DNA from: UBA4744 sp963707435
Lineage (GTDB): Bacteria; Actinomycetota; Acidimicrobiia; Spongiisociales; UBA4744
NCBI GenBank assembly: GCA_963707435.1
Contig: CAVPPF010000003.1
Span: 1-64,000, forward strand
DNA length: 64,000 nucleotides
Direction of reading: 5' to 3'
In this document: in pieces, positions 1 to 10,139 of the stretch
Layout of the letters: every line of letters starts with the position of its first letter
Numbering within the stretch: position 1 is the first letter of the stretch
Made by a program: the position numbers and the translations under genes
Notes under the pieces: model-generated
Told to the model about the DNA's origin: nothing
The model's database searches: none
What the model saw: only the letters and a program-made list of their open reading frames with translations

Positions 1-1056
1 CGTTTCCGTGAGTACCGCAGGGTCCCAGAGGCGGATATTTCTATGGTCGGCTGGTTCGCCTCGATTGCGTCGAAGTCGAGCGCTGAGGATGCGGCCAACT
101 GCCGGACCTCGATTTTGTCGAGCCCGTAGGACATGCGCGTGAAGTTGATCGCATTGTCGATGTACGGCTGCTCTTTGTTGAGTTCGTCCGGCACGACGCT
201 GAAACGCTGCACGGCAGCCGGAATGATCCCGGCGACGATGATCGACATGACCAACCAGCCGCCGACCGCTACGATGGGAAGGTCCATTCGCGGCCGCCGC
301 GTTCACAGCAGCAGCGCCGCCGCGAAGAGCGAGATCAAGGCCAGCAGGGTCAAGGCCGGAAGCTGCGCCTTCACGTCCGTGTAGCTCGCCCCGAACACCA
401 CGCCCCGGGTCGAATACAGGAGGTCAAGGAGTCAAGCCGGTAGTCCGCTGCCTTGAGGAGCGCCAGGCCGGCCACCAGTACCGAGAGGTGGGCTTTGACG
501 CCGGGGCTCACTTCGGCGCCCGGCCCTGCCGGAGCCGGATCCCGCCGTTGAGATAGTGCAGAGCGGCAACCAGGATCGTCGTCAGGACCAGCAACTGGAA
601 CGCCCACGAGTACAGATCCCGCAAGAGCGGAAGCTGGAACACGTAGAACGAGATATCGCGACCGAACACCGGATCGGTGGCGCCAAAGGGGGCGCTGTTG
701 AGGAACAGCAGGATGTTCTCCCACCACACGGCCGTTCCGAGGCCGACGAGAATTCCGAACAGTGCGGCCAGGGCCAGCCTGACCCTCCGAATTCTGGGCT
801 CCACCCACTCCTGGAAGCGCTCGACGATCTCCTCTTCAGGGCTCGCTTCGATCAACTGGAAGCGAGGCGAGATCCGGTCGATGAAAACCAGGTTCACCCA
901 CAGAAGCAAGAACGCAACGATCGAAGCCGCCACGACCGGAGCTACCCGGGACAGGAGGAGCGTCGACCAGACCGAACTCAGGTCAATGGACTGGAACCAG
1001 AGGAAGTCGGTCCAGAAGGTGGCCAATCCCCGCAGGGTGAGGAGCACAATGACCAC
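1..1056 (-). CDS. UPF0182 family membrane protein, N-terminal part, frame broken
   Basis: The N-terminal third of a UPF0182 protein, a large integral membrane family of unknown function common in actinobacteria; the 3' end lies off the window. The first segment shows hydrophobic helices and the family-like stretch FWTDFLWFQS, then a second membrane pair around positions 540-760. The reading frame changes near 510-525 (before VSPGVKAHLSVL), near 425-435 (before LLYSTRGVVFGASYTD) and at 300-312, where an in-frame TGA interrupts LLL. The family-like sequence then resumes (VQRFSVVPDELNKEQPYI). These breaks look like indel errors. The start is uncertain: GTG at 1056 is the only in-frame start after an upstream stop, but family-like residues extend further 5'. 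Confidence 0.8.
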
Positions 1057-1213
1057 GATGACGATGGCGATGGTGAGCCCACGCCGGTTGGTCCTGGGAC
1101 GGAAAGCAGCAGGTTCGCGCCCTGATCATCGGATCATTCTATGGGCAGTCTTCCGCTTAACCGATTCGCGAGGTGCGGTTTGATCGGCCAACGTCCTGTG
1201 CATCAGCAGCAGT

Positions 1214-3188
1214 TCAGGCCGGCAGGAGCGTGCAGCCGCAATCGTTGTGGGCGGGCGGCTCCGTGACCGAGTCCTCGAAAGCCGCCCCGAGGGCGACGGC
1301 TCCCGCTTCGACGGCCTGCCGGCAGACCTACAACCGCGTCCCGCCACCAGCCAGCGCGTTCGCTAGCCCGGCCGCGCCGAAACCATCGATCAGACCGCGG
1401 TGGTACGACCGCTGACGCCATGTCGGCACCCGTCGCTCCGCCTCATCCGTTCGCCATGATCGATATACCCGGGACAGACTGGCAGCTGCCTGGCGCGGAC
1501 CGCGACCATCTCGATGCGATTCGACGAGAGCCTCGAAAACAGCTCCCGCGAGCGCTTCGGCGAACCAGCCGGCAGGACTCGGCCGGGTCACCCGGCCCGG
1601 GCCCGCCGGGAACGAGTCGGTTTCTGTGAGCTTCGGCAGCCGCCCTCCAGCCACACGCGTAGCTCTCGGAGAGCAACTCACCGACGACATCGACCAGCCG
1701 GTCCGAAAGCGTCGAGGCGGCCGGTTCCCAATCGCCATCCTCGAGCCGGAGCTCCTCCAGGGCGATGTTCTGAGCTTCGGTCAGCTCGCGTTTGACTCTC
1801 GTGGAGAACCCGATTCGTGACGGGAAGCAGCAAGCGATCGCGAAGGTCGAATGGATCCGCCACTCCCGCAGGATGGGATGCGGGCCGATCGGCAACAGCT
1901 GGTCCGGACGTTTCCTCAACCGGGGCATCGGCATCGAGAGTGTCCCGGCATCGAGGGAGGCCGCGGGTACCGCTGGCGTTACCTCTTCGACGCGCCGCAG
2001 GCGAGCAAAGAGATCATCGATTTCATTGACGGGAGGGCCTGGAATGCCCACAGCCGGGATCTCGGCTTCAGGGGAGACTTGCACCGGCTCGGCAACGTCG
2101 GCGGCCGGAGCAATTGCGGCGGGTACTTCGGGTGCCTCTGCCGGGGTTTCGGATACGGATTCCTCCACCGGCGTTGCGGACACGGGTTCCTCCACCGGCG
2201 TTGCGGACACGGGTTCCGGGGACTGCTCCTCGGGAGCCTCGGGTTTGGTGGACGGCCGGTCCGCTTCGGCAACCGGAGTCCGCAACCGGGCCACTTCAGC
2301 GGCCATGGCGTCCGCGTCGACAGGTTCGAGGGGTGGGTCGACAATGCGTTTCGGGGGACGCACGATCTTGACCACCTCATGACCCTCGGACCAAACGGTC
2401 TTTTCTTCGTCCTTCCCGGCTTCACGATTGGAACCCGTGAGTAGCTTGACGGTCGACGATTCCACTTCCGCCGGGCTGGGCCCGGCGAGTGCCTCACGGC
2501 GCTTCTCGATCTCTCCCTCGAGGTTGCTGATCGTCTGGCGGGCAGATTCGAGTTCCTCGAGCATCTCGGTGCGCCGGGTTTCGAGCGATTCGGCACGTTC
2601 TTCGGCAGCGGTGACCTTTCGGCCGGCAGACAGGATGAGCTCGTCGGCCCGGGAGCGGGCATCCATCAGCACCCGCTCTGCCTCCAGCTTGGCCGCCCGC
2701 ACCGTCTCTTCTGACTCCCTGCGGACGGCGTTCTGCCGGTGGTGCGCCTCCCGCTCGGCCTCGCTCGTGATGACCAGAGCGTCCCGCTCGGCCGCCTGCA
2801 GGATGGCGGCAGCTTCCTTGGCGCTGTCCTGGAGGAGTTTGTCGGAGGCCATCCAGGCGTCCGATCGCAACGCGGTCGACGCTTTCTGAGCTTCTTCCAG
2901 GAGGTTCTCGGCGTCGGAGGCGGCCCGTTTCCTCATTCCCTCGGCTGTTTCTCGCGCATCTTGCAGAATGCGGCCGACGTCCTTGCTGATCAGATCGAAT
3001 TCAGCGCTGAGATCCCGATTCCCCAGCTCGAGCAGCCGGCCGTGCAGGGCGTCGCTTCTGGCCTGGAGCTCGCGGACCATGCCGGCCACCTCTTCGAGAA
3101 AGGCGCCGACTTCGTCGGGGCGGTAACCCCGAAGACGTTGCGTGAAGGTCTTCTCCGCGATCGCGTCGGGCGAGAACGGTTCTGCCAT
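1214..3188 (-). CDS. DivIVA-like coiled-coil protein with C-terminal PPAH-x2-CxC domain, frame broken
   Basis: The N-terminus (residues 1-60, FSPDAIAEKTFTQRLRGYRPDEVGAFLEEV) matches the DivIVA/Wag31 membrane-binding domain, which acts in polar growth or septum placement. It is followed by about 200 residues of Ala/Glu/Arg-rich coiled coil and a Pro/Glu/Thr-rich linker containing the duplicated unit SATPVEEPV. The C-terminal domain begins near VKRELTEAQNIALEEL. The frame shifts between about 1560 and 1635 and continues as WFAEALAGAVFEALVESHRDG. A TAG at 1328-1330 interrupts GGGTRL, after which VCRQAVEAGAVALGAAFED and PPAHNDCGCTLLPA follow in the same frame to the TGA at 1214. Trp at the TAG would restore the protein, so a substitution error is likely. 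It is a single gene, separated from the Lon-like gene by about 100 bp. Confidence 0.78.
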
Positions 3189-3295
3189 TGCTGAAACGAT
3201 AACCCGCAGGGCAAGGATTCTCGGGGTTTCCTCCTTGCGGTCTCCCGTCCCGAGCGCAAGCCCGGACTCGTGACTCGTGGGCCCGCTCCGTGTGC

Positions 3296-4357
3296 CTACG
3301 CGGCGTTCTGCAAGGTGGCGAGAAAGGCCAGCGCTTCGTCGATGGTCGCCACCGGAATGATCTCGGCCCCTTCGATGTCCGCCGTGAGCGCCTCTTCGTA
3401 GTTGGCCTCGGGAACGAGGATGTACTGGGCGCCGGACAGCGTGGCTCCGACGACCTTCTGTCGCACCCCGCCGATGGGGCCTACGTCTCCGTTGGTCGAG
3501 ATGGTCCCGGTCCCGGCGATGCGGAACCCACCGGTGATGTCGTTCTCGGTCAATACGTCGATGATGGCCAGGGTGTACATCATCCCGGCTGATGGTCCGC
3601 CGATGTTGGCGGAATCGATTTCGATGTCGACCGGAAACATATAGCGGGGATTGTGGGTTGCGGGGCCGAACCCGACCATCGGCTGGCCTGCGTTCTGGGT
3701 GTGTTCGATGAGCGTGACCGGCACGTCGATGGTTTCCTCTCCTCGCACCACCGTGAGCGTGATCGTTTCACCAATGGCGAACCGGCTGATCTCGGCGAGA
3801 GCATCGGTAGCGATGAAGATCGGGTTTCCGTTGATTGCCGTGATGATGTCACCGGACTGCAAAGCGCCGTCCGCGGGGGTACCTTCGATGACCGCAACGA
3901 CTTCAACACCGTCACCCTCGACGGCTACGTCGTAGCCGAGCCGGTCGAGCGCAACGGAGATTGCCGCCACCTTTGATTCGTCCATGCGTTCCCGACTCTG
4001 GCGCTGGTACTCCTCCTGGGTAACGTCGATGGGCCGCACTGCGATCCGTTCCAGGACGTCAACCTGGGGATCGGCCACCGCCGCCAGGAGCTCGTACACG
4101 TTGAGGTCTTGCTGCGAGACCGTCAGCATGTACAGATCACCTTCGACCGGGTACGACTCGGCCCCGGTCACGGTGATCAAGTCGACGACTTCCGGCGTCG
4201 GACCCGGAGACCACGCCAGGTAGGGAAGCTCGATGTTCCACAACACCACCGAGACGATGGCGAGCGCCATCAGCATGCTGCCGACCACGAACGGCCAGCG
4301 GGGCAGGGGCTGCTCCGGCGTCACATCTGTTTGGATGGTTGAGGGGTCGTCCTGCAC
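3296..4357 (-). CDS. PDZ-containing Lon-like (S16) membrane protease
   Basis: A 353-residue protein with one N-terminal membrane helix (about residues 23-42), a PDZ domain (about 130-210, GTPADGALQSGDIITAING) and a C-terminal Lon-type proteolytic domain. The catalytic Ser sits in GGPSAGMMYTLA (about residue 255) and the catalytic Lys in GGVRQKVVGA (about residue 300). This is the architecture of the YlbL/SdrC-like actinobacterial family: a membrane-anchored ATP-independent Lon-like protease with its active site outside the membrane. Substrates are unknown. It is followed on the same strand by the DivIVA-like gene and preceded by the sortase. All key residues are present and the length is normal. 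Confidence 0.9.
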   Translation of the reverse strand: MQDDPSTIQTDVTPEQPLPRWPFVVGSMLMALAIVSVVLWNIELPYLAWSPGPTPEVVDLITVTGAESYPVEGDLYMLTVSQQDLNVYELLAAVADPQVDVLERIAVRPIDVTQEEYQRQSRERMDESKVAAISVALDRLGYDVAVEGDGVEVVAVIEGTPADGALQSGDIITAINGNPIFIATDALAEISRFAIGETITLTVVRGEETIDVPVTLIEHTQNAGQPMVGFGPATHNPRYMFPVDIEIDSANIGGPSAGMMYTLAIIDVLTENDITGGFRIAGTGTISTNGDVGPIGGVRQKVVGATLSGAQYILVPEANYEEALTADIEGAEIIPVATIDEALAFLATLQNAA

Positions 4358-4406
4358 TCGGCCTCACAAGGATTCTGATCCGATGTTATCGACCGCTGCG
4401 GGGTAC

Positions 4407-4943
4407 TCAGGGGAAGTGCAGCACCGGGATATCGACCAGCTCGGCCCGAACGACGATGCGCTGTCGAGCCGAGCCTTTCGGATGGCAGGCAAACAGTGTC
4501 AGAGTCGGGACGTCGGTCTGCTCGACGATCCACATGTCCGAGGGTGTGACGATCACGGTTTCGGTGACCCGGTACTCGGCGACCCTCCCGTCGAACCCTG
4601 CCACGGTGACCAGATCGCCGGGCCGTACCAGGTCGAGGTCACGAAACGGAGCCGTTTTCGTGGTGCGGTGGCCCGCCAGAACCATGTTGCCGTACCCTCC
4701 TGCCTCCGCCGTACCGGCCCAATGGGAAACGCCACGATCGATGACAGAAAGGTCGACACCCTCCCGTATGGTCTCCACGAGTCCGAGGGCCGGTATCTCG
4801 AGCCGGCCGATCGTGACGCCCAGTTGCTGCGTCGGTGCTTCGACGTGAGCCCGGGTCGGAAGGCGCAGCGCACCGGCCGCGGTGGGAGGCGGGGGAGCCA
4901 CCCCGACGACAGCGATGATGACGGCCAGAACCAGTGCTTGCAC
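4407..4943 (-). CDS. class E-like sortase
   Basis: A 178-residue secreted or membrane-anchored sortase. It has a short N-terminal hydrophobic segment (LVLAVIIAVVGVA), then the sortase beta-barrel. Catalytic residues are visible: His92 in LAGHRTT, Cys153 in LFACHPKG and Arg160 in SARQRIVV. Sortases cleave a sorting signal in surface proteins and attach them to the envelope. No protein with an obvious LPxTG/LAxTG-type C-terminal signal is encoded in this window, so its substrate must lie elsewhere. The start is a GTG at 4943; the N-terminal helix begins immediately, so translation from this codon is plausible. Confidence 0.88.
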   Translation of the reverse strand: MQALVLAVIIAVVGVAPPPPTAAGALRLPTRAHVEAPTQQLGVTIGRLEIPALGLVETIREGVDLSVIDRGVSHWAGTAEAGGYGNMVLAGHRTTKTAPFRDLDLVRPGDLVTVAGFDGRVAEYRVTETVIVTPSDMWIVEQTDVPTLTLFACHPKGSARQRIVVRAELVDIPVLHFP

Positions 4944-4999
4944 ACAGAGGGTATCGGCACAGGGGTTCGGACGCCTTTACCCGGTTCTCAGCATCTCCG

Positions 5000-6298
5000 C
5001 TATCTCGTCGAGTAGTAGTTGCCGAGCGGCAGCATCCCGAAAACGGAATCGGCCGGAGCAGCAGGTCGAGCAACCACATCGGCCACGATGGGAACGCCGT
5101 CGTCATCAAACCGGGCCGGGCCCGCTCCGAAGCCGAAGTCCGTCGCACCGATCCGATCTCGGGCCGCAGACACGCCGGCCCGGGTCAGGTCTCCCCCGGC
5201 GAGCGCCTCTTCGAGGATCACGTGGAGGGTGGCTGCCTGCGTATATCCGTAGAACAACCACGGGTCGACGGACATAGCCTCCGGAGAGCCGTACCGGGTG
5301 ACGTTGTCCCGAAGCAGCTTCATCCCCGGCGCGTCGCCCTCGAACGGTGGCAGGGACCCGATGACGAAGACGGCGTCGAGTCGTTGCAGCCCGGCCGCTT
5401 CGCCGGCTTCGGCTCCCAGAACGGCCGGGAGCGAAGCATCGTACGACTGGGAAGCCACCAGCAGGGTGGGGCGGTACTCGATGAGTTCGAGGGTCGCAAC
5501 CATCTGCAGGAACGCCTGGGAACTGGAACACACGAAGAGCGTTTGCACGCCCGCCTGTTGCATTGCCGTCAATGGTTCCGAGAACTCCGTCGCCGTGGCC
5601 GGGTAGCCAGCCGCTACCGCCTGGCCGGGTGCGTCCCGTTCCGTTGCCTGCTGGAATCCGGTGAGGCAATCTTCCCCGAACACGCCTTCCTGGTGGATCA
5701 ACCCCAGCGGTGGAGCGGTGGCCACAATGGGCAACTCGGCTCGACCGGCGACGATGGCACCCGCAACCTGGTCGCGGTACGTCGGCATTGCCAGATTGAG
5801 GAGCACGTTCGGTGCAGCCGACCAGCTCGAGGCCTGCGAACCGGCCGCAATCAAGATCGGCTCGCTGCCCGTCTCGGCAACCAGCGCCGCGGTGATCGGG
5901 CTCCCCAGAACCGACGATACGGCGAGCGTGTCTGGCTCGTTTGCCGCCCACAGGGTTCGAGCCGTTGCTTCGTCATAGGCCGTGTCGAGAGGGGTCAGCC
6001 GAACCTGGTACGTCCCCCCGATCCCTCCGAGAGTGTCGTTCACGTAAGCCCAGTAGACCTCGTGGCCTTCCAGCGCCGCCCGGCCGAAGCTTTCCAGCGT
6101 TCCCGAGAGGGGCAGCAACGCGGCCAGCGTGATGGTGTCGTCGACAATCCCGGTACCGGTGAGAACGGCGGGTTCGGTCGTCGTCGTGGTGGCCGGTTCG
6201 GTGATCGATGTGGTCGTCGAATCGTCAGATTTGCCGGTACACGAAGCGAGGGCCAGAACCAGGGCGATTGCCCACACCAACGCAATCCTGTGTCTCAT
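5000..6298 (-). CDS. ABC transporter substrate-binding lipoprotein (Leu/Ile/Val-type)
   Basis: A 432-residue periplasmic-binding-protein type I (Peripla_BP_6) protein. It carries a lipoprotein signal with a lipobox-like LALASC at about residues 15-20, followed by a Thr-rich linker, then the ligand-binding fold starting at ITLAALLPLSGTLESFGR. The family binds branched-chain amino acids, amides, urea or aromatic and other carboxylates. No permease or ATPase genes are adjacent, so this is an orphan binding protein. It could serve one of the two Liv-type transporters elsewhere in the window or a transporter outside it. The ligand cannot be predicted from sequence alone. Confidence 0.87.
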   Translation of the reverse strand: MRHRIALVWAIALVLALASCTGKSDDSTTTSITEPATTTTTEPAVLTGTGIVDDTITLAALLPLSGTLESFGRAALEGHEVYWAYVNDTLGGIGGTYQVRLTPLDTAYDEATARTLWAANEPDTLAVSSVLGSPITAALVAETGSEPILIAAGSQASSWSAAPNVLLNLAMPTYRDQVAGAIVAGRAELPIVATAPPLGLIHQEGVFGEDCLTGFQQATERDAPGQAVAAGYPATATEFSEPLTAMQQAGVQTLFVCSSSQAFLQMVATLELIEYRPTLLVASQSYDASLPAVLGAEAGEAAGLQRLDAVFVIGSLPPFEGDAPGMKLLRDNVTRYGSPEAMSVDPWLFYGYTQAATLHVILEEALAGGDLTRAGVSAARDRIGATDFGFGAGPARFDDDGVPIVADVVARPAAPADSVFGMLPLGNYYSTR

Positions 6299-6378
6299 GC
6301 CGGCCGGCCGGTTGTAACCAACACCGGAGACCGGAGATCAATAAGATCACGAAACGATCTTCTGATTGGGGATATCAC

Positions 6379-6957
6379 GTGCAGACCTACTCGCCTTCCG
6401 TCCTGTCGACTCGCATCTTGCCACGCCACGCCGTGATCACTGCGGCGCTGGTGGTCGGATTCGCCTTGCTGACGGCGCTGGCTGCCCAGGTCAGGATTCC
6501 TCTTCCCTTCACACCGGTGCCCGTGACCGGCCAGACATTGGCCGTGTTGCTGGCAGGTGCAGCGCTCGGCTCGCGAGCCGGAGCCGCCAGCCAGGGACTG
6601 TACATCCTGCTGGGCCTGGGCGGACTTCCTTTCTTTCAGGGTGGAAACGGCGGGTGGGAGTACGCAACGGGCCCCACGCTCGGCTATCTCATCGGTTTCG
6701 TCATCGCCGCGGCCGCCGTCGGCTATCTGGCGGAACGCAAACAGGACCGGACGATTGCCACGGCCCTCCCCGCCTTCCTGGCCGGAACGGCCGTCATCTA
6801 CGTGTTTGGAGTGGCGGGACTCATGGTTTCCCTGCAGACCGACCTCACCGACGCTCTCGTCAAGGGCCTCGTTCCGTTCGTGATCGGCGACCTTCTCAAG
6901 GTCGCTCTCGCCGGGACGCTCCTGCCGGCCGCGTGGAAGCTGGCCGGCGAGCGCTGA
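6379..6957 (+). CDS. bioY: biotin transporter BioY (ECF S-component)
   Basis: A 192-residue integral membrane protein with about six helices and the BioY hallmarks IPLPFTPVPVTGQTLAVLLAGAALG, GLGGLPFFQGG and ATGPTLGYLIGF. BioY captures biotin, alone or with the EcfAT energy-coupling module, which is not encoded here. I place the start at the GTG at 6379 (VQTYSPSVLSTRIL). An open frame extends upstream, but that stretch overlaps the divergent lipoprotein gene and has no coding character. The stop (6955-6957) lies 16 bp before the first ATG of valS. No complete biotin operator could be recognised upstream. Confidence 0.93.
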   Translation: MQTYSPSVLSTRILPRHAVITAALVVGFALLTALAAQVRIPLPFTPVPVTGQTLAVLLAGAALGSRAGAASQGLYILLGLGGLPFFQGGNGGWEYATGPTLGYLIGFVIAAAAVGYLAERKQDRTIATALPAFLAGTAVIYVFGVAGLMVSLQTDLTDALVKGLVPFVIGDLLKVALAGTLLPAAWKLAGER

Positions 6958-6972
6958 GGTACGCTCCGGAGC

Positions 6973-9505
6973 ATGCGGCGCGTGTTCCGGACAAGCCGGG
7001 TCTGGAAGGACTCGAAAAAGCATGGCCTGAGCGCTGGGAAGCCGACGGTACGTATCGTTTCGACCGAACGAAGCGCCGGGGCGAGATCTTCTCGATCGAT
7101 ACCCCACCACCGACCGTCTCGGGTTCGCTGCACGTCGGACACGTCTTTTCCTACACCCACACCGATACGATCGCTCGCTATCAACGCATGCGGGGCCGGG
7201 AGGTCTTCTACCCCATGGGCTGGGACGACAACGGGCTTCCCACCGAGCGCCGGGTCCAGAATCATTTCGGGGTTGACTGCGATCCGACCCTCGCCTACGA
7301 CCCCGGATTCGAAGCCCCGGCCCGCCCGGCAGACCCTCCCATCTCCATCTCCCGGCGCAATTTCATCGAGGTCTGCAACCGGCTGACCACCGAGGACGAG
7401 CAGGCTTTCGAAGATCTCTGGCGAGCCCTCGGATTGTCGGTCGATTGGAAGCACACCTACACGACGATCGGCGAACCGGCGCGCCGGGCCGCCCAGCGGG
7501 CCTTCATCCACAACCTGGCCAGGGGCGAGGCGTACGCCCAGGACGCTCCGGTGCTGTGGGACGTCGACTTTGGAACGGCGGTGGCACAGGCAGAGCTCGA
7601 GGACCGCAGCCATCCGGGGGCCTACTACCGGATCGCGTTTCGACAACCCGATGGGACCAGGGTCTCGATCGACACGACACGCCCGGAGCTGATCCCCTCG
7701 TGTGTGGCGGTCGTCGCCCACCCGGACGACGACCGGTACCACCCGCTGATCGGGACCACGCTGGTGACCCCGCTATTCGGAGTTGAGGTTCCGGTTGTGA
7801 CGAGCGAGCTTGCCGACCCGGACAAGGGCACCGGAATCGCGATGATCTGCACGTTCGGAGATACCACCGACGTCACCTGGTGGCGCGAGTTCGACCTGCC
7901 TACCCGGGCGATCATCGGCCACGACGGCCGTTTCCAGGACGAACTGCCTTCCTGGCTGACCGGAGCAACCGCCCGCTCCGCCTATGCCTCGCTGGCCGGG
8001 CTGACCGCCGAAGCCGCTCGCACCACCATCCGGGCCCTCCTCGGCGAGTCGGGCGATCTCGAGGGCGAACCGCGCCACATCAGCCATCCGGTCAAGTTCT
8101 ATGAAAAGGGCGAGCGTCCGCTAGAGATCGTTGCCAGCCGCCAGTGGTACATCCGCAACGGGGGCCGCGACGAGGCGCTGCGGGGCCGGCTGCTGGAACG
8201 GGGTCGGGAGCTGGACTGGGTGCCCGGGTCGATGCGGGTCCGGTACGAGCATTGGGTTGGAGGTTTGACCGGTGATTGGCTGATCAGCCGGCAGCGTTTC
8301 TACGGGGTCCCGATCCCCGTCTGGTACCCCGTCCGACCGGATGGAACCGTGGACCACGACCACCCCATCACCCCCGATGAGTCGGCACTACCAGTCGATC
8401 CGTCCGCACAACCGCCGCCGGGCTTCACCGAAGACCAGCGCGGACACCCGGACGGATTCATCGGGGATCCCGACGTGATGGACACGTGGGCAACCTCCTC
8501 GCTCACCCCGCAGATCGCCTGCGGCTGGAAAGACGACCCCGACCTGTTCGCCAGGACCTTCCCGATGGATCTGCGGCCGCAGGCGCACGAGATCATCCGC
8601 ACCTGGCTGTTCGCCACCGTGGCTCGCGCGCACCTCGAGCACGATCTCCTCCCCTGGCGCACCGCGGCCATCTCGGGATGGATTCTCGATCCGGACCGCA
8701 AGAAGATGTCGAAGTCCAAAGGGAATGTGGTCACCCCCATGGCGTTGTTGCATCGTTTTGGACCCGACGCCCTTCGCTACTGGGCCGCCCGGGGCCGGCC
8801 GGGCGCCGACACAGCCTTCGATGAGGGGCAGATCAAGATTGGGCGACGTCTGGCGACCAAAATCCTCAACGTGTCGCGGTTCGTCCTGAACCTGGGTGAA
8901 AACGTTGCCCCGGACGAGATCATCGAGCCGGTCGACCGATCACTGATCGCCGAATTGGTGTCGCTCGTCGACGACTGCACCAGAGCTTTCGATGCCTTCG
9001 ACTACACCCGGGCACTGGACCGGACCGAATCAAGCTTCTGGAAATGGACGGACGACTACCTGGAGCTGGTCAAGAGTCGCGCCTACGGAGAAGGCCCTCC
9101 TGCAGCATCCGCCCAGGCGACCCTGCAGCTTTCACTGTCTGTCTACCTGCGCCTGCTCGCCCCGTTTCTGCCGTTTGTGACGGAAGAAGTCTGGTCGTGG
9201 TGGCAGTCCGGCTCGATCCATCGCTCCACGGGCCGGCCATCGCGGCCGAGCTGGCCCCCCATGCCGGTGATCCGGAGGTCCTCGCAGCAGTGGCAACCGT
9301 GCTCACCCAGGTGCGCAAAGCGAAGTCGGAGGCACAGGTGTCGATGCGGACCCCGGTGGTCCTGGTGACCGTCGACGACACCGCCCCGCGCTCGAGAAGC
9401 TCCGCGCCGGTCTTGTCGATCTCCGGGAAGCCGCCAAAGCAAGAGCGGTTGAACTCACCGAAGCCGACACCCCGTCCGTAGCAGCAGCCCTGGAAGCGGC
9501 CTGAG
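6973..9505 (+). CDS. valS: valyl-tRNA synthetase, frame broken at both ends
   Basis: A class Ia aminoacyl-tRNA synthetase that charges tRNA-Val. Visible landmarks are PPPTVSGSLHVGHVFSYTH (HIGH-type motif), the connective editing domain (SIDTTRPELIPSC), WLISRQRFYGVPIPVW and KKMSKSKGN (KMSKS loop). The coding frame 6985-9205 has no good start codon. ATG 6973 is in another frame and needs a one-base correction before RVPDKPGLEGLE. The frame shifts again at about 9205-9240 (entering AIAAELAPHAGDPEVLAAVATVLTQV) and at about 9378-9392 (entering LEKLRAGLVDLREAAKARAVEL), ending with the C-terminal coiled-coil arm and TGA at 9503-9505. Because the gene is essential, these are best explained as sequence errors. 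It follows bioY closely. Confidence 0.9.
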
Positions 9506-9665
9506 CCGGTTTCGTGGATGAGTTCCGGCCCTTGCCCACCGCTTGGCAACGGTTGCCCGTAGGGAATCGCCGGGGTGATCCTGGGCGGAAAGCCTCCGAA
9601 AGACCCTGTCGTCACTGTGGCCGGTTGTGGTCTCTTATGAAGTGAGAGCCGAAATGGGAGGGCTC

Positions 9666-10139
9666 GTGGCTACCCGTACCGATCAGGACCGGTTCACGGG
9701 TTTTGTGCAGGAGGCTCAGCCCCGGTTGCTGCTGGCATTGACCGCCGCCTACGGACCGGAGGCGGGTCACGAGGCAACGGCTGAAGCGTTGTCGTACGGG
9801 TGGCGTCATTGGGATCGGGTCGTGGAGATGGAGAACCCGGTCGGGTTTCTGTTTCGGGTTGGTCAGAGCCGGGCCCGCCGCTATTTCACTTGGTGGAACC
9901 GACGGCCCTGCCCGACAATCGAACCGGGTGGGGACCCCGAACCGTGGATTGAACCGGGCCTCCCGGCCGCTCTGGGAAGCTTGTCGAGACGGCAACGGGT
10001 GGCGGTAGTGCTTGTCGCTGGGTTCGGGTGGACCCAGCGCGAGGTAGCCGACCTTCTCGGAGTTTCCCGAACGACGGTGGAACAGCATCTCTCCCGGGGT
10101 TTGGCGGCACTCCGGGAGGAATTGAAGGTGGCGACATGA
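9666..10139 (+). CDS. ECF-like RNA polymerase sigma factor (sigma-70 family)
   Basis: A 157-residue sigma factor. The N-terminal half resembles sigma region 2 in a divergent form (FTGFVQEAQPRLLLALTAAYGPEAGHEATAEALSYGW). The C-terminal half is a clear region 4 helix-turn-helix (LSRRQRVAVVLVAGFGWTQREVADLLGVSRTTVEQHLSRGLAALREEL). I choose the GTG at 9666 because GGGAGG lies just upstream; starts at 9627 or 9654 are possible. Its stop overlaps the ATG of the next gene (ATGA), so the two are translationally coupled. That neighbour is a single-pass membrane protein with a beta-propeller, the usual genetic position of an anti-sigma factor. Confidence 0.85.
   Translation: MATRTDQDRFTGFVQEAQPRLLLALTAAYGPEAGHEATAEALSYGWRHWDRVVEMENPVGFLFRVGQSRARRYFTWWNRRPCPTIEPGGDPEPWIEPGLPAALGSLSRRQRVAVVLVAGFGWTQREVADLLGVSRTTVEQHLSRGLAALREELKVAT

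Noticed and set aside
1126..1347. 73-codon minus-strand open frame between UPF0182 and the DivIVA-like gene
   Set aside because: Lies in the wrong frame across the C-terminal coding of the DivIVA-like gene and has Arg/Ser-rich noise composition.
6299..6378. Possible BirA/biotin operator before bioY
   Set aside because: TTGTAACC resembles one half-site, but no matching second half at proper spacing is present.
4934..6436. 500-codon plus-strand open frame
   Set aside because: Antisense to the substrate-binding lipoprotein and the BioY upstream region; no recognisable domain.
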